DNA of 64,000 nucleotides from assembly GCA_905193155.1 (NCBI GenBank), contig CAJJNQ010000011.1, positions 1 through 64,000 on the forward strand. Reading direction: 5' to 3'. Numbering within the stretch: the first letter of the stretch is position 1; the number at the start of each line of letters is the position of its first letter. The notes below the pieces were generated by a model, which saw only the letters and a program-made list of their open reading frames with translations, had not been told where the DNA came from and did not search any database. This DNA comes from an uncultured Christensenella sp. (GTDB lineage: Bacteria > Bacillota > Clostridia > Christensenellales > UBA1750). Position numbers and translations under genes: made by a program. Shown piece by piece: positions 43,362 to 51,959 of this stretch.

Positions 43362-43634
43362 GTGCGGTACAGGCCGGTTTTCCTGCTCCAAAGCGATCCC
43401 GGCATGGCGCGCGGCGAAGAGGCCGTGGACAAGATCTGCGATGACATTTTGACGCTGTTCGATCAGGACGGCACGCTGCTCAACATCATCAACGCGCAGC
43501 AGATCCTGGCTGCCAACGAGAACCCGGATCTCTTCCCCGATCTGGTCGTCCGCGTGACGGGCTTTACGGCGTATTTCTGCCTGCTGACGCCCGAGTTCCG
43601 TAAGCTGGTCATGGACCGCATCTTGGTTGCATAA
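43362..43634 (+). pseudogene. Orphan glycyl-radical domain fragment (pyruvate-formate-lyase-like C terminus)
   Basis: A 90-residue frame whose last 60 residues match the C terminus of glycyl radical enzymes: LLNIINAQQILAANENPDLFPDLVVRVTGFTAYFCLL ends with RVTGF, the radical-bearing glycine (Gly67) context. The about 700-residue catalytic part is missing and the apparent GTG start has no ribosome-binding site, so this looks like a leftover end of a deleted gene. A free-standing spare domain such as GrcA is the alternative, but those are about 125 residues and well expressed. Confidence 0.6.
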
Positions 43635-43648
43635 AAAACTATTTTCTC

Positions 43649-43677
43649 TTATCAAATAGAAAGAAATCTGCTATAAT
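43649..43677 (+). promoter_or_regulatory. Promoter of the Ser/Thr kinase gene
   Basis: TTATCA (43649-43654) and a perfect TATAAT (43672-43677) separated by 17 bases, about 50 bases before the kinase start. Confidence 0.6.
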
Positions 43678-43729
43678 CATAGTGGGTTTCTTTTTATCAC
43701 ATATCGTGGGGAAGAGGGTTTGTACAACC

Positions 43730-45283
43730 ATGTCGCTGAAGGACGAGTTTCTGAAATCGCTGATCGGGCAGCAAAAAGACGGTAAGATCCGTTTTGCGCT
43801 GGACGATCATGGCGATATTACTCATCTGATCAAGCGCGTGGACCCGCGCTGCCGGGAGGTTTATGAAAAACTGGCAGCTCTCCGCTCGCCGTATCTCCCT
43901 GCCGTCCTGCTGATGAAAGAGGTTGACGGTGCGCTGGAGGTGCACGAGGAGTATATCCGCGGACAGACGCTGGAAGCTTATGCACAGGAGCAAGGACCGC
44001 TGGACGACGAAACGTTGAGGCAGGTCGCCTTTGATGTCGCACAGGCTCTGCGTCTGCTGCACAGCACGCAGCCGCCCATCATTCACCGCGATGTCAAGCC
44101 ACAGAACATACTGCGGCGCGAAGACGGTCGATTTGTGTTGATTGATTTTGACGCTGCACGGCTGTACGACGCGGATGCGGATACCGATACCCGGTGCATT
44201 GTGACGATGGGCTATGCCGCGCCGGAACAATATGGTTTGGCGCAGACCGACGTGCGCAGTGATCTGTTTTCGCTGGGCGTAACGCTTTACGAGATGAAGA
44301 CCGGCGAGCACTACGTCATGGGCGCAAAATGCGAGGGTGCGCTGCACACTGTGATTGCGCGCTGCACAGCTTTTGATCCGAAAAAACGGTACGCCAGCGC
44401 GGAGGAGCTGTTGCGCGCGCTGGATGCACAAACGCCCGCGGGCAAAAAGCGCAGACTCAGGCGCGGCGTCGGCGCAGGCGCAATGGCTTTGCTGCTGGCG
44501 GGAGCCTGGCTCTGCCCTTCGCCGATGGTTCAAACGGTCGAACCGAATGCCTTGCCGTCCTCGGCCACGCCCGCCCCTTCGCCGATGCTTGCGGCGACAG
44601 CGCCAAGCGCGGCTGCATTGCCCTGCACTTGCCTTCTGCGCTCCGCACGGCTCTCCACGCCGGATGGCAGTACGGTGCTGCCCTTTAACGGTGAGCCGCT
44701 GACGTTGGCGCTGCATGTTGAGGGCAATTTTGACAGAGGACACTGTTCGGCGGAAAATCATGACTGGGAAGCGTCGCTGCGCGGCGCAAAGCTGCTGCAC
44801 CGAAGCGCGGGAGCTCAGGCAGCGTTTTCCGACGGAAATGTGTTGACGATCCAATCCCCCGGCGTTTATCTGATTGACAGCCTGATCTTCTACCACGACC
44901 AAACCATCGGCCCGGAGCAGCTGCTGCTCGTGGCTACGGAACATTCGTCGGCCTATCAGGACTGCAAATGCCTTTGGAGCTGGAAGGATTCCCGCCCCAC
45001 TTTTAACAGCCATCTGACGCTGCCCACGGACGGCTCACCCCTGCGCGTGACCTTTGGATTGGAGCCGGGCTACGACCGCCGCCTTTGCACGGCGGAGGAG
45101 CATTTGGAGATCCATCCGCTTTATGCTGAGATCGCCCAAAGACCGGAGGGCTCTGCGGCGACGGTGGAAAACGATGTGGATATGCTGTTTGATGTGCCCG
45201 GCACATACAACGTGCGGCTGAATCTGGAATATGCCGGTGTGCTGGAGAGCGTGAGCTACGAAGTCGTGATCTCCGAATCGTAA
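43730..45283 (+). CDS. Membrane Ser/Thr protein kinase with an extracytoplasmic region
   Basis: A 517-residue Hanks-type kinase. The catalytic loop IIHRDVKPQNIL (Asp121, Asn126), a metal-binding motif LIDFD in place of DFG (139-141), the activation-segment YAAPEQYG and SDLFSLGVTLYEM are present. The candidate ATP lysine is Lys35 (HLIKRVD), but no clear glycine-rich loop precedes it. A single membrane segment (about residues 259-275) leads to a 240-residue exterior part rich in Cys and His pairs. It lacks PASTA repeats and no partner phosphatase is adjacent. ATG 43730 is preferred to an in-frame upstream ATG at 43682. Confidence 0.78.
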   Translation: MSLKDEFLKSLIGQQKDGKIRFALDDHGDITHLIKRVDPRCREVYEKLAALRSPYLPAVLLMKEVDGALEVHEEYIRGQTLEAYAQEQGPLDDETLRQVAFDVAQALRLLHSTQPPIIHRDVKPQNILRREDGRFVLIDFDAARLYDADADTDTRCIVTMGYAAPEQYGLAQTDVRSDLFSLGVTLYEMKTGEHYVMGAKCEGALHTVIARCTAFDPKKRYASAEELLRALDAQTPAGKKRRLRRGVGAGAMALLLAGAWLCPSPMVQTVEPNALPSSATPAPSPMLAATAPSAAALPCTCLLRSARLSTPDGSTVLPFNGEPLTLALHVEGNFDRGHCSAENHDWEASLRGAKLLHRSAGAQAAFSDGNVLTIQSPGVYLIDSLIFYHDQTIGPEQLLLVATEHSSAYQDCKCLWSWKDSRPTFNSHLTLPTDGSPLRVTFGLEPGYDRRLCTAEEHLEIHPLYAEIAQRPEGSAATVENDVDMLFDVPGTYNVRLNLEYAGVLESVSYEVVISES

Positions 45284-45344
45284 AAAACGACAGGGGGAAG
45301 GCGCTTGATCAAATGAATCAATACACCGTCCCCTGATCGCCTTC

Positions 45345-45411
45345 AAAAACGCCAAAACGGGAGCGCTGCTTTCATCTGACAAAGAAAGCAGCGCTCCCGC
45401 TTTGGCGTTTT
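45345..45411. terminator. Long bidirectional terminator
   Basis: Arms of about 28 bases (45345-45373 with 45384-45411) pair with one mismatch around a 10-base loop, with A-rich and T-rich ends. It lies between the convergent kinase and TIGR04076 genes. Confidence 0.85.
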
Positions 45412-45420
45412 GGGGGGAAA

Positions 45421-45768
45421 TTACATAAAATACTTTCCCTTGTAAAAGTTTTCGTTCCCGGTGGGCTTGGCGGTGAAGCGGAACATCACACACCCGTCCG
45501 GGCAGACGATGGTCTTGGAATATTTGCTCTCCCCGCCGATGTTGGTCAGGTCGCCGCCGCTGCGCACTGCTTCCATGATCGGGTAGAGCATCATCATGGT
45601 TTTGGAGCAGATTCCGTAGCCCTGCCCATTGACGGGACAACCGTAAGTACAATGATAGATATCCCCGATCTGCTCGCCGTTTCGGCAATAATGCTCGGTC
45701 TTGTCCCCGCGCAGGAAGCCGGTCACCTCGACGGTGAACTCGTATTCTTCGTCGTACCACTTGTGCAT
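45421..45768 (-). CDS. TIGR04076 family protein
   Basis: A 115-residue cytosolic protein. The layout fits the TIGR04076 family of short cysteine-containing proteins: an N-terminal beta segment, GICSKTMMMLYPIMEAVRSGGDL and a C-terminal VCPDGCVMFRFTA. The family has no established role; several members have conserved cysteines that suggest metal or redox function. It starts 15 bases after the YcaQ-like gene and is probably cotranscribed. Confidence 0.7.
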   Translation of the reverse strand: MHKWYDEEYEFTVEVTGFLRGDKTEHYCRNGEQIGDIYHCTYGCPVNGQGYGICSKTMMMLYPIMEAVRSGGDLTNIGGESKYSKTIVCPDGCVMFRFTAKPTGNENFYKGKYFM

Positions 45769-45783
45769 CTTCCGAATTCCTCC

Positions 45784-46962
45784 TTAATTTTGCTGGCATT
45801 GCCAGTCGATCTCGTCCATTTCATTGAAGCGGCGCAGGCGTTCGATGGCGCGTTCCACGCCCTGCGCCAGCGCTTTGGTGCGGCGAACACCGTCCTCCCA
45901 CCAGAGATTTTTGACGCGTAGCACCTTTGACCTGCGGTCGCAGACCGCCTCGATGCGCCCGACAAAGCGCTCTCCGTGCAGAATGGGCAGCACATAGCTG
46001 CCGTAGATGCGCTTTTCCGGCGGAGTATAGATCTCCCAACGATAGTGGAAGTCGAACAGCGCTTCGATCAGCTTTCGATCCCACAGCATGGGATCGAGCG
46101 GTGCAAGAAATTCCGTGCGCGGCGCAAAGGTCTCCCTGCAGGCGCGGTCGAGAAGCGCTTCGTCCTCTGCCAGCGCATAAAGCGGTTCCTTGAAGCCTTC
46201 GATCTGTACCGGCAGCAGCGCGCCGCTTCGCTTCAGCGCCGCAAACACCGCCTGCCGCTTTCCGCCCCGCAGATCGAGCCCCAGAAAGGCGTCGGACGCG
46301 CGGTCGCCCAGCAGGCCAACCGCGCCGATGCGCCGCTTTACGCGCCAGATCAGATGCGCAGCTTCGTCCGGAAAGGGATCGGGTGCATCCAGCAGCTCCT
46401 GCGGCAGCATATCGGATGATTTTGCATAAAACTTGATGTTGCCCGCTTTGTGGTGAACCATCAGTTCGCCGCGGAAATAGAGCGTTTCCAGCACGGCGCG
46501 GCTCAGGCGGGTTTCCGACCAATACCAATCCGCGCGTTCCTGCAGGTCCAGATCCCGGCTGGAAAGCGGTCCGCGCACCTCGATTTCTCGCAGCACACGC
46601 TCTGCGGCCTGTTCCACCTGCTCCCCGGCACGCGTTTGGTGCTCCTGCCAGAATTGCCTTTCGCGGGCAAAGCAGGGCCAGTCCTGCGCCGGCAGGATGG
46701 ATAACTGCTTGTCGAAATAGTCGATCAGCGCGCGGTCTTCGTAGAGCAGCGATTGCAGATCCTGCTTGCGGTACCCCTTCACACGGGAAAGCAGCGTCAG
46801 ATCTGCGCTGCGCCCGCAGAGATCCACCGGGTCGTACTGTACGCAGCCTGCCTGACGGACATAATCCAGTGCGCCCTGCTTCCCTTTGAAGCGATAGCCT
46901 CCGATCAGCCCATTCTTGAGCAGCAGGAACCGCCGCGCCTGCCGGATGCTCAACGTTCGCAT
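45784..46962 (-). CDS. Winged-helix DNA glycosylase-like protein (YcaQ/AlkZ family)
   Basis: A 392-residue protein of the HTH_42 family, which includes AlkZ and YcaQ, enzymes that unhook DNA interstrand crosslinks. The N terminus RTLSIRQARRFLLLKNGL, the block VQYDPVDLCGRSADLTLLSRV, and the C-terminal LAPLDPMLWDRKLIEALFDFHYRWEIYTP with YVLPILHGERFVGRIEA are typical. GGGAGGG precedes ATG 46962. The extension upstream of that is not conserved. Confidence 0.82.
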   Translation of the reverse strand: MRTLSIRQARRFLLLKNGLIGGYRFKGKQGALDYVRQAGCVQYDPVDLCGRSADLTLLSRVKGYRKQDLQSLLYEDRALIDYFDKQLSILPAQDWPCFARERQFWQEHQTRAGEQVEQAAERVLREIEVRGPLSSRDLDLQERADWYWSETRLSRAVLETLYFRGELMVHHKAGNIKFYAKSSDMLPQELLDAPDPFPDEAAHLIWRVKRRIGAVGLLGDRASDAFLGLDLRGGKRQAVFAALKRSGALLPVQIEGFKEPLYALAEDEALLDRACRETFAPRTEFLAPLDPMLWDRKLIEALFDFHYRWEIYTPPEKRIYGSYVLPILHGERFVGRIEAVCDRRSKVLRVKNLWWEDGVRRTKALAQGVERAIERLRRFNEMDEIDWQCQQN

Positions 46963-47042
46963 GGTTTCTTCCCTCCCCGCTTTCTGATACTGAGTATAGC
47001 AGAAGAACGACGACAACAGTATGTCATCTTTTTTCTCGCAAA

Positions 47043-47074
47043 AAAGAAAGAGACTTGTTGCAGTCTCTTTCTTT
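47043..47074 (-). terminator. Terminator after the Gfo/Idh oxidoreductase
   Basis: A 13-bp perfect stem (47043-47055 with 47062-47074), followed by a T run on the - strand. Confidence 0.8.
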
Positions 47075-47085
47075 GGCTTTCGGAA

Positions 47086-48066
47086 TCAGAACTTGACTTC
47101 GCGGCGCTCGCGGTCGGAGATATAGGCGTTCTCCATCAGCGCGGTGAGCATGCGGCCTTCCTTTACGCCATAGCGAACCTCGCCGCCGTAGAGAATGGCC
47201 TCGACCCACTGGCGGGTGGGGTGCGGAAGCTCCGCGGGCAGCTTGGGCTCAACCCAGCCGTCCTTGAGGTATTTCTGGGAATCGGCAGTTTTGATGCGAA
47301 CCTTGTCGTCCTCGCAGAGGATCACGCCCTTGGTGCCGTAAACTTCGAAGATCTGCGGGCACATGGGGGAAACGAGCGAGGTTTCGGACACAGCGATCGC
47401 GCCGCCCTCAAATTCGATGGTGGAGATGGAGTTATCCTCCACGGCATGGCCGGTCTTGTTGGTGAACATGGACTGGATGCGCACAGGGTTGCCCAGCATC
47501 CAGGCAGACAGATACATCGGGTGTGCGCCAAGGTCCATCATCGCGCCGCCGCCGGTGGTCTCCGGGTCATACCAATAGTCGGGCAGCCAGCCGGCCAGCG
47601 CGCCGTCGTGGCAGTTGCGGCAGCGCAGCACGGTGACATCGCCGATCACGCCGGACTCAATCGCCTGCTTGATGAACAGGAATTTGGGCCATGCGCGCTG
47701 CGGCAGGGAGATGGTGAAGACCACATGGTTCTCTTCCACGGCCTTGATGACTTCGTCGCAGTCCTTGACGTTCAGACACATGACTTTTTCAGTGTAGATG
47801 TGCTTGCCTGCCTTGGCGGCCTTGATCATGATATCCTTGTGCATGTTGGTGGGGGTGTCGATGCAGACGGCGTCCACGTCGTCCCGCGCCAGCAGCTTGT
47901 CCAGATCGGGTTCAAAGGCCGTGCCCAGCTCCTTCGCCCAGGCCTGACCGCGCTCGGGGATCTCATCCCAGACGCAGGTCAGCTGCACATCGTCCATCTC
48001 GGACAGGCGGCGCGCATACTCCGGCGCGTGAACATGCCATTTGCTCAACATTGCAACTTTCAGCAT
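47086..48066 (-). CDS. Gfo/Idh/MocA family NAD(P)-dependent oxidoreductase
   Basis: A 326-residue dehydrogenase acting on sugars, inositols or sugar acids. An N-terminal Rossmann domain includes DAVCIDTPTNMHKDIMIKAAKAGKHIYTEKVM, where TEK carries the conserved lysine, and a C-terminal alpha/beta domain has GGGAMMDLGAHPMYL with the catalytic-region His. The substrate is unknown. It lies 82 bases after the amidohydrolase gene on the same strand; the two may process one compound. Confidence 0.85.
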   Translation of the reverse strand: MLKVAMLSKWHVHAPEYARRLSEMDDVQLTCVWDEIPERGQAWAKELGTAFEPDLDKLLARDDVDAVCIDTPTNMHKDIMIKAAKAGKHIYTEKVMCLNVKDCDEVIKAVEENHVVFTISLPQRAWPKFLFIKQAIESGVIGDVTVLRCRNCHDGALAGWLPDYWYDPETTGGGAMMDLGAHPMYLSAWMLGNPVRIQSMFTNKTGHAVEDNSISTIEFEGGAIAVSETSLVSPMCPQIFEVYGTKGVILCEDDKVRIKTADSQKYLKDGWVEPKLPAELPHPTRQWVEAILYGGEVRYGVKEGRMLTALMENAYISDRERREVKF

Positions 48067-48148
48067 AATAATCGGCTCCTTTGTTTGATTCTGTTTACAG
48101 GCCTTACGTCTTTATTATCGGGCATTCTCTGTCCGTTGTCAATGAAAA

Positions 48149-49090
48149 TTAGGCCGGATTTATCCGACTGTCGACCTCGGCAAGCGGCTTGGGGGCGCTG
48201 CCTGCAAAGGCGCGGAAGTTGTGATAGACGATCTTTTCAATTACTTCCTGCGGCAGGTCCAGGCTGGGGCCGGAGACGCCCAGATTGTTCATGCCCTTGC
48301 CGCCCAGCGCCGCGGTGGCCAGCCCCAGCGCGTTGTCGCCTTCGAACGCATCGCCGAAGTCGGTGTCGGTGCCCAGCTGGATGCGGTCCTGATAGCGGAT
48401 GAAGAAATTGCGCCAGAACGTAGGATCGGCGGCGAAAAATTCATACATCTCCGTGCCGGGCGTGATGTCCAGGCGGACGTTCTCATAGGTATCGAGAAGG
48501 CGCTCGATGTGCGTGGGATTGTCGCCGCAGAAATACAGATGGCACAGGCAGATGTGCAGCTTCGGATAGCGCGCGAGGATCTTTTCCGGCACGGCGTAAA
48601 GCTCGCTGAGAGACGCATAGCCGCCGTTTCCGTAGAACCAGCCGTTTTCCTTGGCGAAGGCAGGCGCCTTTTCGTCATCCCAGAAGGTCGCGGGATCGCC
48701 GACGTGCCAGAGAATGGGTGTGCCGCGCTTTTCCAGCTCCGCAAACATGGCGTCGAACTTCTCGTCCGAAAGATCCACTCCCTTTTCTTTAAAGACGGTG
48801 GGCTTGGTCTCGATGAACTTGATACCGTCCGCGCCTCTGTCCAGCCAATTTACGACGTGTGCGCGGTAGTCCTCACAGGGGTGTACCAGCCCGGCAAAGA
48901 AATAGCAGCGCTTGGGGTCGGCGCGCTTGACCGCCAGGCAGTTGTCGTTGTTCTGCGCGTTGAAGAAGGAATTCATGCAGGAAAGGCTTAAAATGGCATA
49001 AGCCTCATAACCGCGCGCGTCGGCACAGCGAACGAACCAGTCTCCCGCGGGATGGCGGGTGTGCATATGACCATCGATGAGTTTCATCAT
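48149..49090 (-). CDS. Amidohydrolase-related (amidohydro_2) protein
   Basis: A 313-residue metal-dependent TIM-barrel protein. The N-terminal LIDGHMHTRHPAGD contains the HxH metal site; ILWHVGDPATFW supplies a further His; HICLCHLYF and QLGTDTDFGDAF contain a His and the catalytic-type Asp at the expected places. The family includes decarboxylases and lactonases. It is upstream of the Gfo/Idh gene, consistent with sugar-acid or aromatic breakdown. Confidence 0.7.
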   Translation of the reverse strand: MMKLIDGHMHTRHPAGDWFVRCADARGYEAYAILSLSCMNSFFNAQNNDNCLAVKRADPKRCYFFAGLVHPCEDYRAHVVNWLDRGADGIKFIETKPTVFKEKGVDLSDEKFDAMFAELEKRGTPILWHVGDPATFWDDEKAPAFAKENGWFYGNGGYASLSELYAVPEKILARYPKLHICLCHLYFCGDNPTHIERLLDTYENVRLDITPGTEMYEFFAADPTFWRNFFIRYQDRIQLGTDTDFGDAFEGDNALGLATAALGGKGMNNLGVSGPSLDLPQEVIEKIVYHNFRAFAGSAPKPLAEVDSRINPA

Positions 49091-49257
49091 CTAAACCTCC
49101 TTGTATAAAACGATGAAAGGCGATGCGGGAATGGAGCCCGAAAGAATGCAGCATTCCCACAAATCCTAAAAATTCTCGGCGCCGCTTCCGGAATCCTTGT
49201 CCGGGATGGGATTTTAAGGGAGCTTTTTTGCGGGGCAGCTTGCGGCACGGCAGCAGA

Positions 49258-49288
49258 AAAGGGCTCCCGCAAAAAGTGGGAACCCTTT
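49258..49288 (-). terminator. Terminator after gyrA
   Basis: AAAGGGCTCCC (49258-49268) pairs with GGGAACCCTTT (49278-49288) with one mismatch; on the - strand it ends in a T run. Confidence 0.75.
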
Positions 49289-49299
49289 GATGTTGGAAG

Positions 49300-51930
49300 T
49301 TAGATGTCGTCTTCCGGCGTATCGTTGCCGTCGTCGTCCGCTTCGGCGCGGTCGAGCAGGCGGGCGATGTCGGCTTCTTCATCGCCCTGATAGCCAAGGC
49401 TTGCATCCGGTGCCTCGTCGGCAGGAACAGCGCCCTCGGCGAGAGCCTCGCTTGCTTGCGCGTGCGCCTGCTCAATGGCTTCGGCTTCGGGAGTCTCCTC
49501 CACCTTTTCGGTGGCGGTGACGGCCACCACGCGGCTGTCGCCTGCAAGGCGCATCATGCGCACGCCCTGCGTTGAGCGGGACTGGGTGGAGATATCGGCC
49601 ACTGCGGTGCGGATGATGGTGCCGTCGTCGGAGATCATCATCACGTCCTCCTCCTCGCGCACCAGCATCAGCGCGGCCAGCAATCCGGTCTTATCGGTCA
49701 GCTGCATGGCCTTGATGCCCTTGCCGCCGCGGCTCTGCACGCGGTATTCCTCCACCGGCGTGCGCTTGCCATAGCCGTTTTCGGACACAGTGAGCACCTG
49801 CGTGCCCTCGTGCACGACGCTCATGGACACGATCTCGTCGCCGGGATCGAGTTCCATGGATTTGACGCCCATGGCCGAGCGGCCCATCAGGCGGATATTG
49901 TCCTCGTGGAAGCGGATGGACATGCCCTGGCGGGTGCCCAGCAGCAGCTCGCGGGTGCCGTCGGTCAGCGCCACGCCGATCAGCTCGTCGTCCTCGCGCA
50001 GCGTCACGGCGATCAGGCCGCTGGCGCGCATGTTCGAAAATTCGGAAAGCGCGGTCTTTTTGATGACGCCGTTCTTGGTCGCCATCACCAGATTGCCGCC
50101 CTGGTTTTCGTCCACGGGGATGACGGTCGTGACCTTCTCGCCGCCGTCCAACTGCAGGAGGTTGACAATCGCGGTGCCCTTGGCGGTGCGCCCGGCTTCT
50201 GGAATCTCATAGCAGGTGAGCTTGAACATCCGGCCGCGGGTGGTGAAGAACAGCAGTTCCGCGTGCGTGGAGGTGACGAAGATCTGCTCGGCGTAATCCT
50301 CCTCGCGGGTGGTCATGCCGGTGATGCCCTTGCCGCCGCGCTTCTGCGCGCGGTAGGTATCCGCCGTGACGCGCTTGATGTAGCCAAAGTGCGTCAGCGT
50401 CACCGCCATATCCTCTTCCTGAATCAGATCCGCCAACTCAATTTCGTTGGCCACGGGCACGATTTCCGTGCGGCGCGGATCGGCATATTTATCGCGAATG
50501 ACCAGAATCTCCTTGCGGATGATGCCGCGCACCAGCTCGTCGCTGCTCAGCACGTCGCGCAGGTAGGCGATGGTCTTTTCGAGTTCCGCATATTCCTCGC
50601 GCAGGCGGTCGCGTTCCAAGCCGACCAGGCGCTGCAAACGCATGTCCAGAATGGCCTGCGCCTGCTTTTCGGTCAGGCCGAAGCGGGTCATCAGACCCTC
50701 CTTGGCCTCTGCGCCGGTCTTGGCGGCGCGGATCAGGCTGATGACCTCGTCGATGTGATCCAGCGCGACCAGCAAGCCCTCCAGGATATGGGCGCGGGCT
50801 TCCGCACGGCCCAGCTCGTAGCGGGTGCGGCGGATGATGACGTCCTTTTGGTGCTCAATATAATAATAGATCATCTCGCGCAGGTTCAGCACCTTGGGCA
50901 CGCCGCCCACCAGCGCCAGCATGTTGACGCCGAAGGTCTCCTGCATCTGCGTGTGCTTAAAGAGCGTGTTGAGCACGATCTGGGGATTGACGTCCTTCTT
51001 CAGCTCGATGACGATGCGCATGCCCTTGCGGTCGGATTCGTCGCGCAGGTCGGAGATGCCGTCCACGCGCTTGTCGTGAACCAGCTCTGCAATCTTTTCC
51101 ACCAGGCGCGCCTTGTTGACCTGATAGGGAATCTCGGTCACGACAATGCGGCTGCGGTTGGCATTGATGGGCTCGATCTCGGTGCGGGCACGCATGATGA
51201 TGCGGCCGCGGCCCGTAAGATACGCCGACTTGATGCCGTTGAGGCCCATGATCAGGCCCGCCGTAGGGAAATCCGGCCCTTTGATGATGTTCATCAGGTC
51301 CGCAACCGAGCAGTCCGGATGATCCAGCATATAGACCACCGCGTCGATGGTCTCGCCCATGTTGTGCGGAGGAATGTTGGTGGCCATGCCCACCGCGATG
51401 CCGCCGGAACCGTTGACCAGCAGGTTCGGGAAGCGGGAGGGCAGCACCTCCGGCTGCATCAGTGTTTCATCGAAGTTGGGATAGAAATCCACCGTCTGCT
51501 TGTCCAGATCGGCGGTCAGATCTGCCGCCATCTTGGAAAGGCGCGCCTCGGTGTAACGCATGGCCGCGGGGCTGTCGCCGTCCACGGAGCCGAAGTTGCC
51601 CTGGCCTTCCACCAGCATATAGCGCATGGAGAAATCCTGCGCCAGACGCACCATGGCGTTGTAGACGGCGGTATCGCCGTGGGGGTGATATTTACCAAGC
51701 ACGTCGCCCACGATGCGGGCGCTCTTGCGGAAGGGCTTATCGGGCGTCATGCCCAGCTCCGTCATGGCGTAGAGGATGCGCCGGTGGACGGGCTTGAGGC
51801 CGTCGCGCACATCGGGCAGCGCGCGGGAGACGATAACCGCCATGGCATAGGAGATGAACGAGTTTTTCAGCTCGTGCTCGATGTCCAGCGGAATCAGGCG
51901 TTCGCCCTGATAGTTGTCGTTTTGATCCAT
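49300..51930 (-). CDS. gyrA: DNA gyrase subunit A
   Basis: An 876-residue breakage-reunion subunit. The catalytic Tyr126 is in MRYTEARLSKMA, and the GyrA box that defines gyrase over topoisomerase IV appears as QKRGGKG in the C-terminal wrapping domain. A long acidic tail ends the protein. In the quinolone-determining region KYHPHGDTAVYNAM, the positions equal to E. coli Ser83 and Asp87 are Thr and Asn. It follows gyrB by 29 bases. Confidence 0.97.
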   Translation of the reverse strand: MDQNDNYQGERLIPLDIEHELKNSFISYAMAVIVSRALPDVRDGLKPVHRRILYAMTELGMTPDKPFRKSARIVGDVLGKYHPHGDTAVYNAMVRLAQDFSMRYMLVEGQGNFGSVDGDSPAAMRYTEARLSKMAADLTADLDKQTVDFYPNFDETLMQPEVLPSRFPNLLVNGSGGIAVGMATNIPPHNMGETIDAVVYMLDHPDCSVADLMNIIKGPDFPTAGLIMGLNGIKSAYLTGRGRIIMRARTEIEPINANRSRIVVTEIPYQVNKARLVEKIAELVHDKRVDGISDLRDESDRKGMRIVIELKKDVNPQIVLNTLFKHTQMQETFGVNMLALVGGVPKVLNLREMIYYYIEHQKDVIIRRTRYELGRAEARAHILEGLLVALDHIDEVISLIRAAKTGAEAKEGLMTRFGLTEKQAQAILDMRLQRLVGLERDRLREEYAELEKTIAYLRDVLSSDELVRGIIRKEILVIRDKYADPRRTEIVPVANEIELADLIQEEDMAVTLTHFGYIKRVTADTYRAQKRGGKGITGMTTREEDYAEQIFVTSTHAELLFFTTRGRMFKLTCYEIPEAGRTAKGTAIVNLLQLDGGEKVTTVIPVDENQGGNLVMATKNGVIKKTALSEFSNMRASGLIAVTLREDDELIGVALTDGTRELLLGTRQGMSIRFHEDNIRLMGRSAMGVKSMELDPGDEIVSMSVVHEGTQVLTVSENGYGKRTPVEEYRVQSRGGKGIKAMQLTDKTGLLAALMLVREEEDVMMISDDGTIIRTAVADISTQSRSTQGVRMMRLAGDSRVVAVTATEKVEETPEAEAIEQAHAQASEALAEGAVPADEAPDASLGYQGDEEADIARLLDRAEADDDGNDTPEDDI

Positions 51931-51959
51931 AAAGCGGTACTCCTTGCTGTGAAGGGATC

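Noticed and set aside
45035..45799. 254-codon open frame on the - strand across the kinase 3' end
   Set aside because: It crosses the strong bidirectional terminator at 45345-45411 and conflicts with both the kinase and the TIGR04076 frame.
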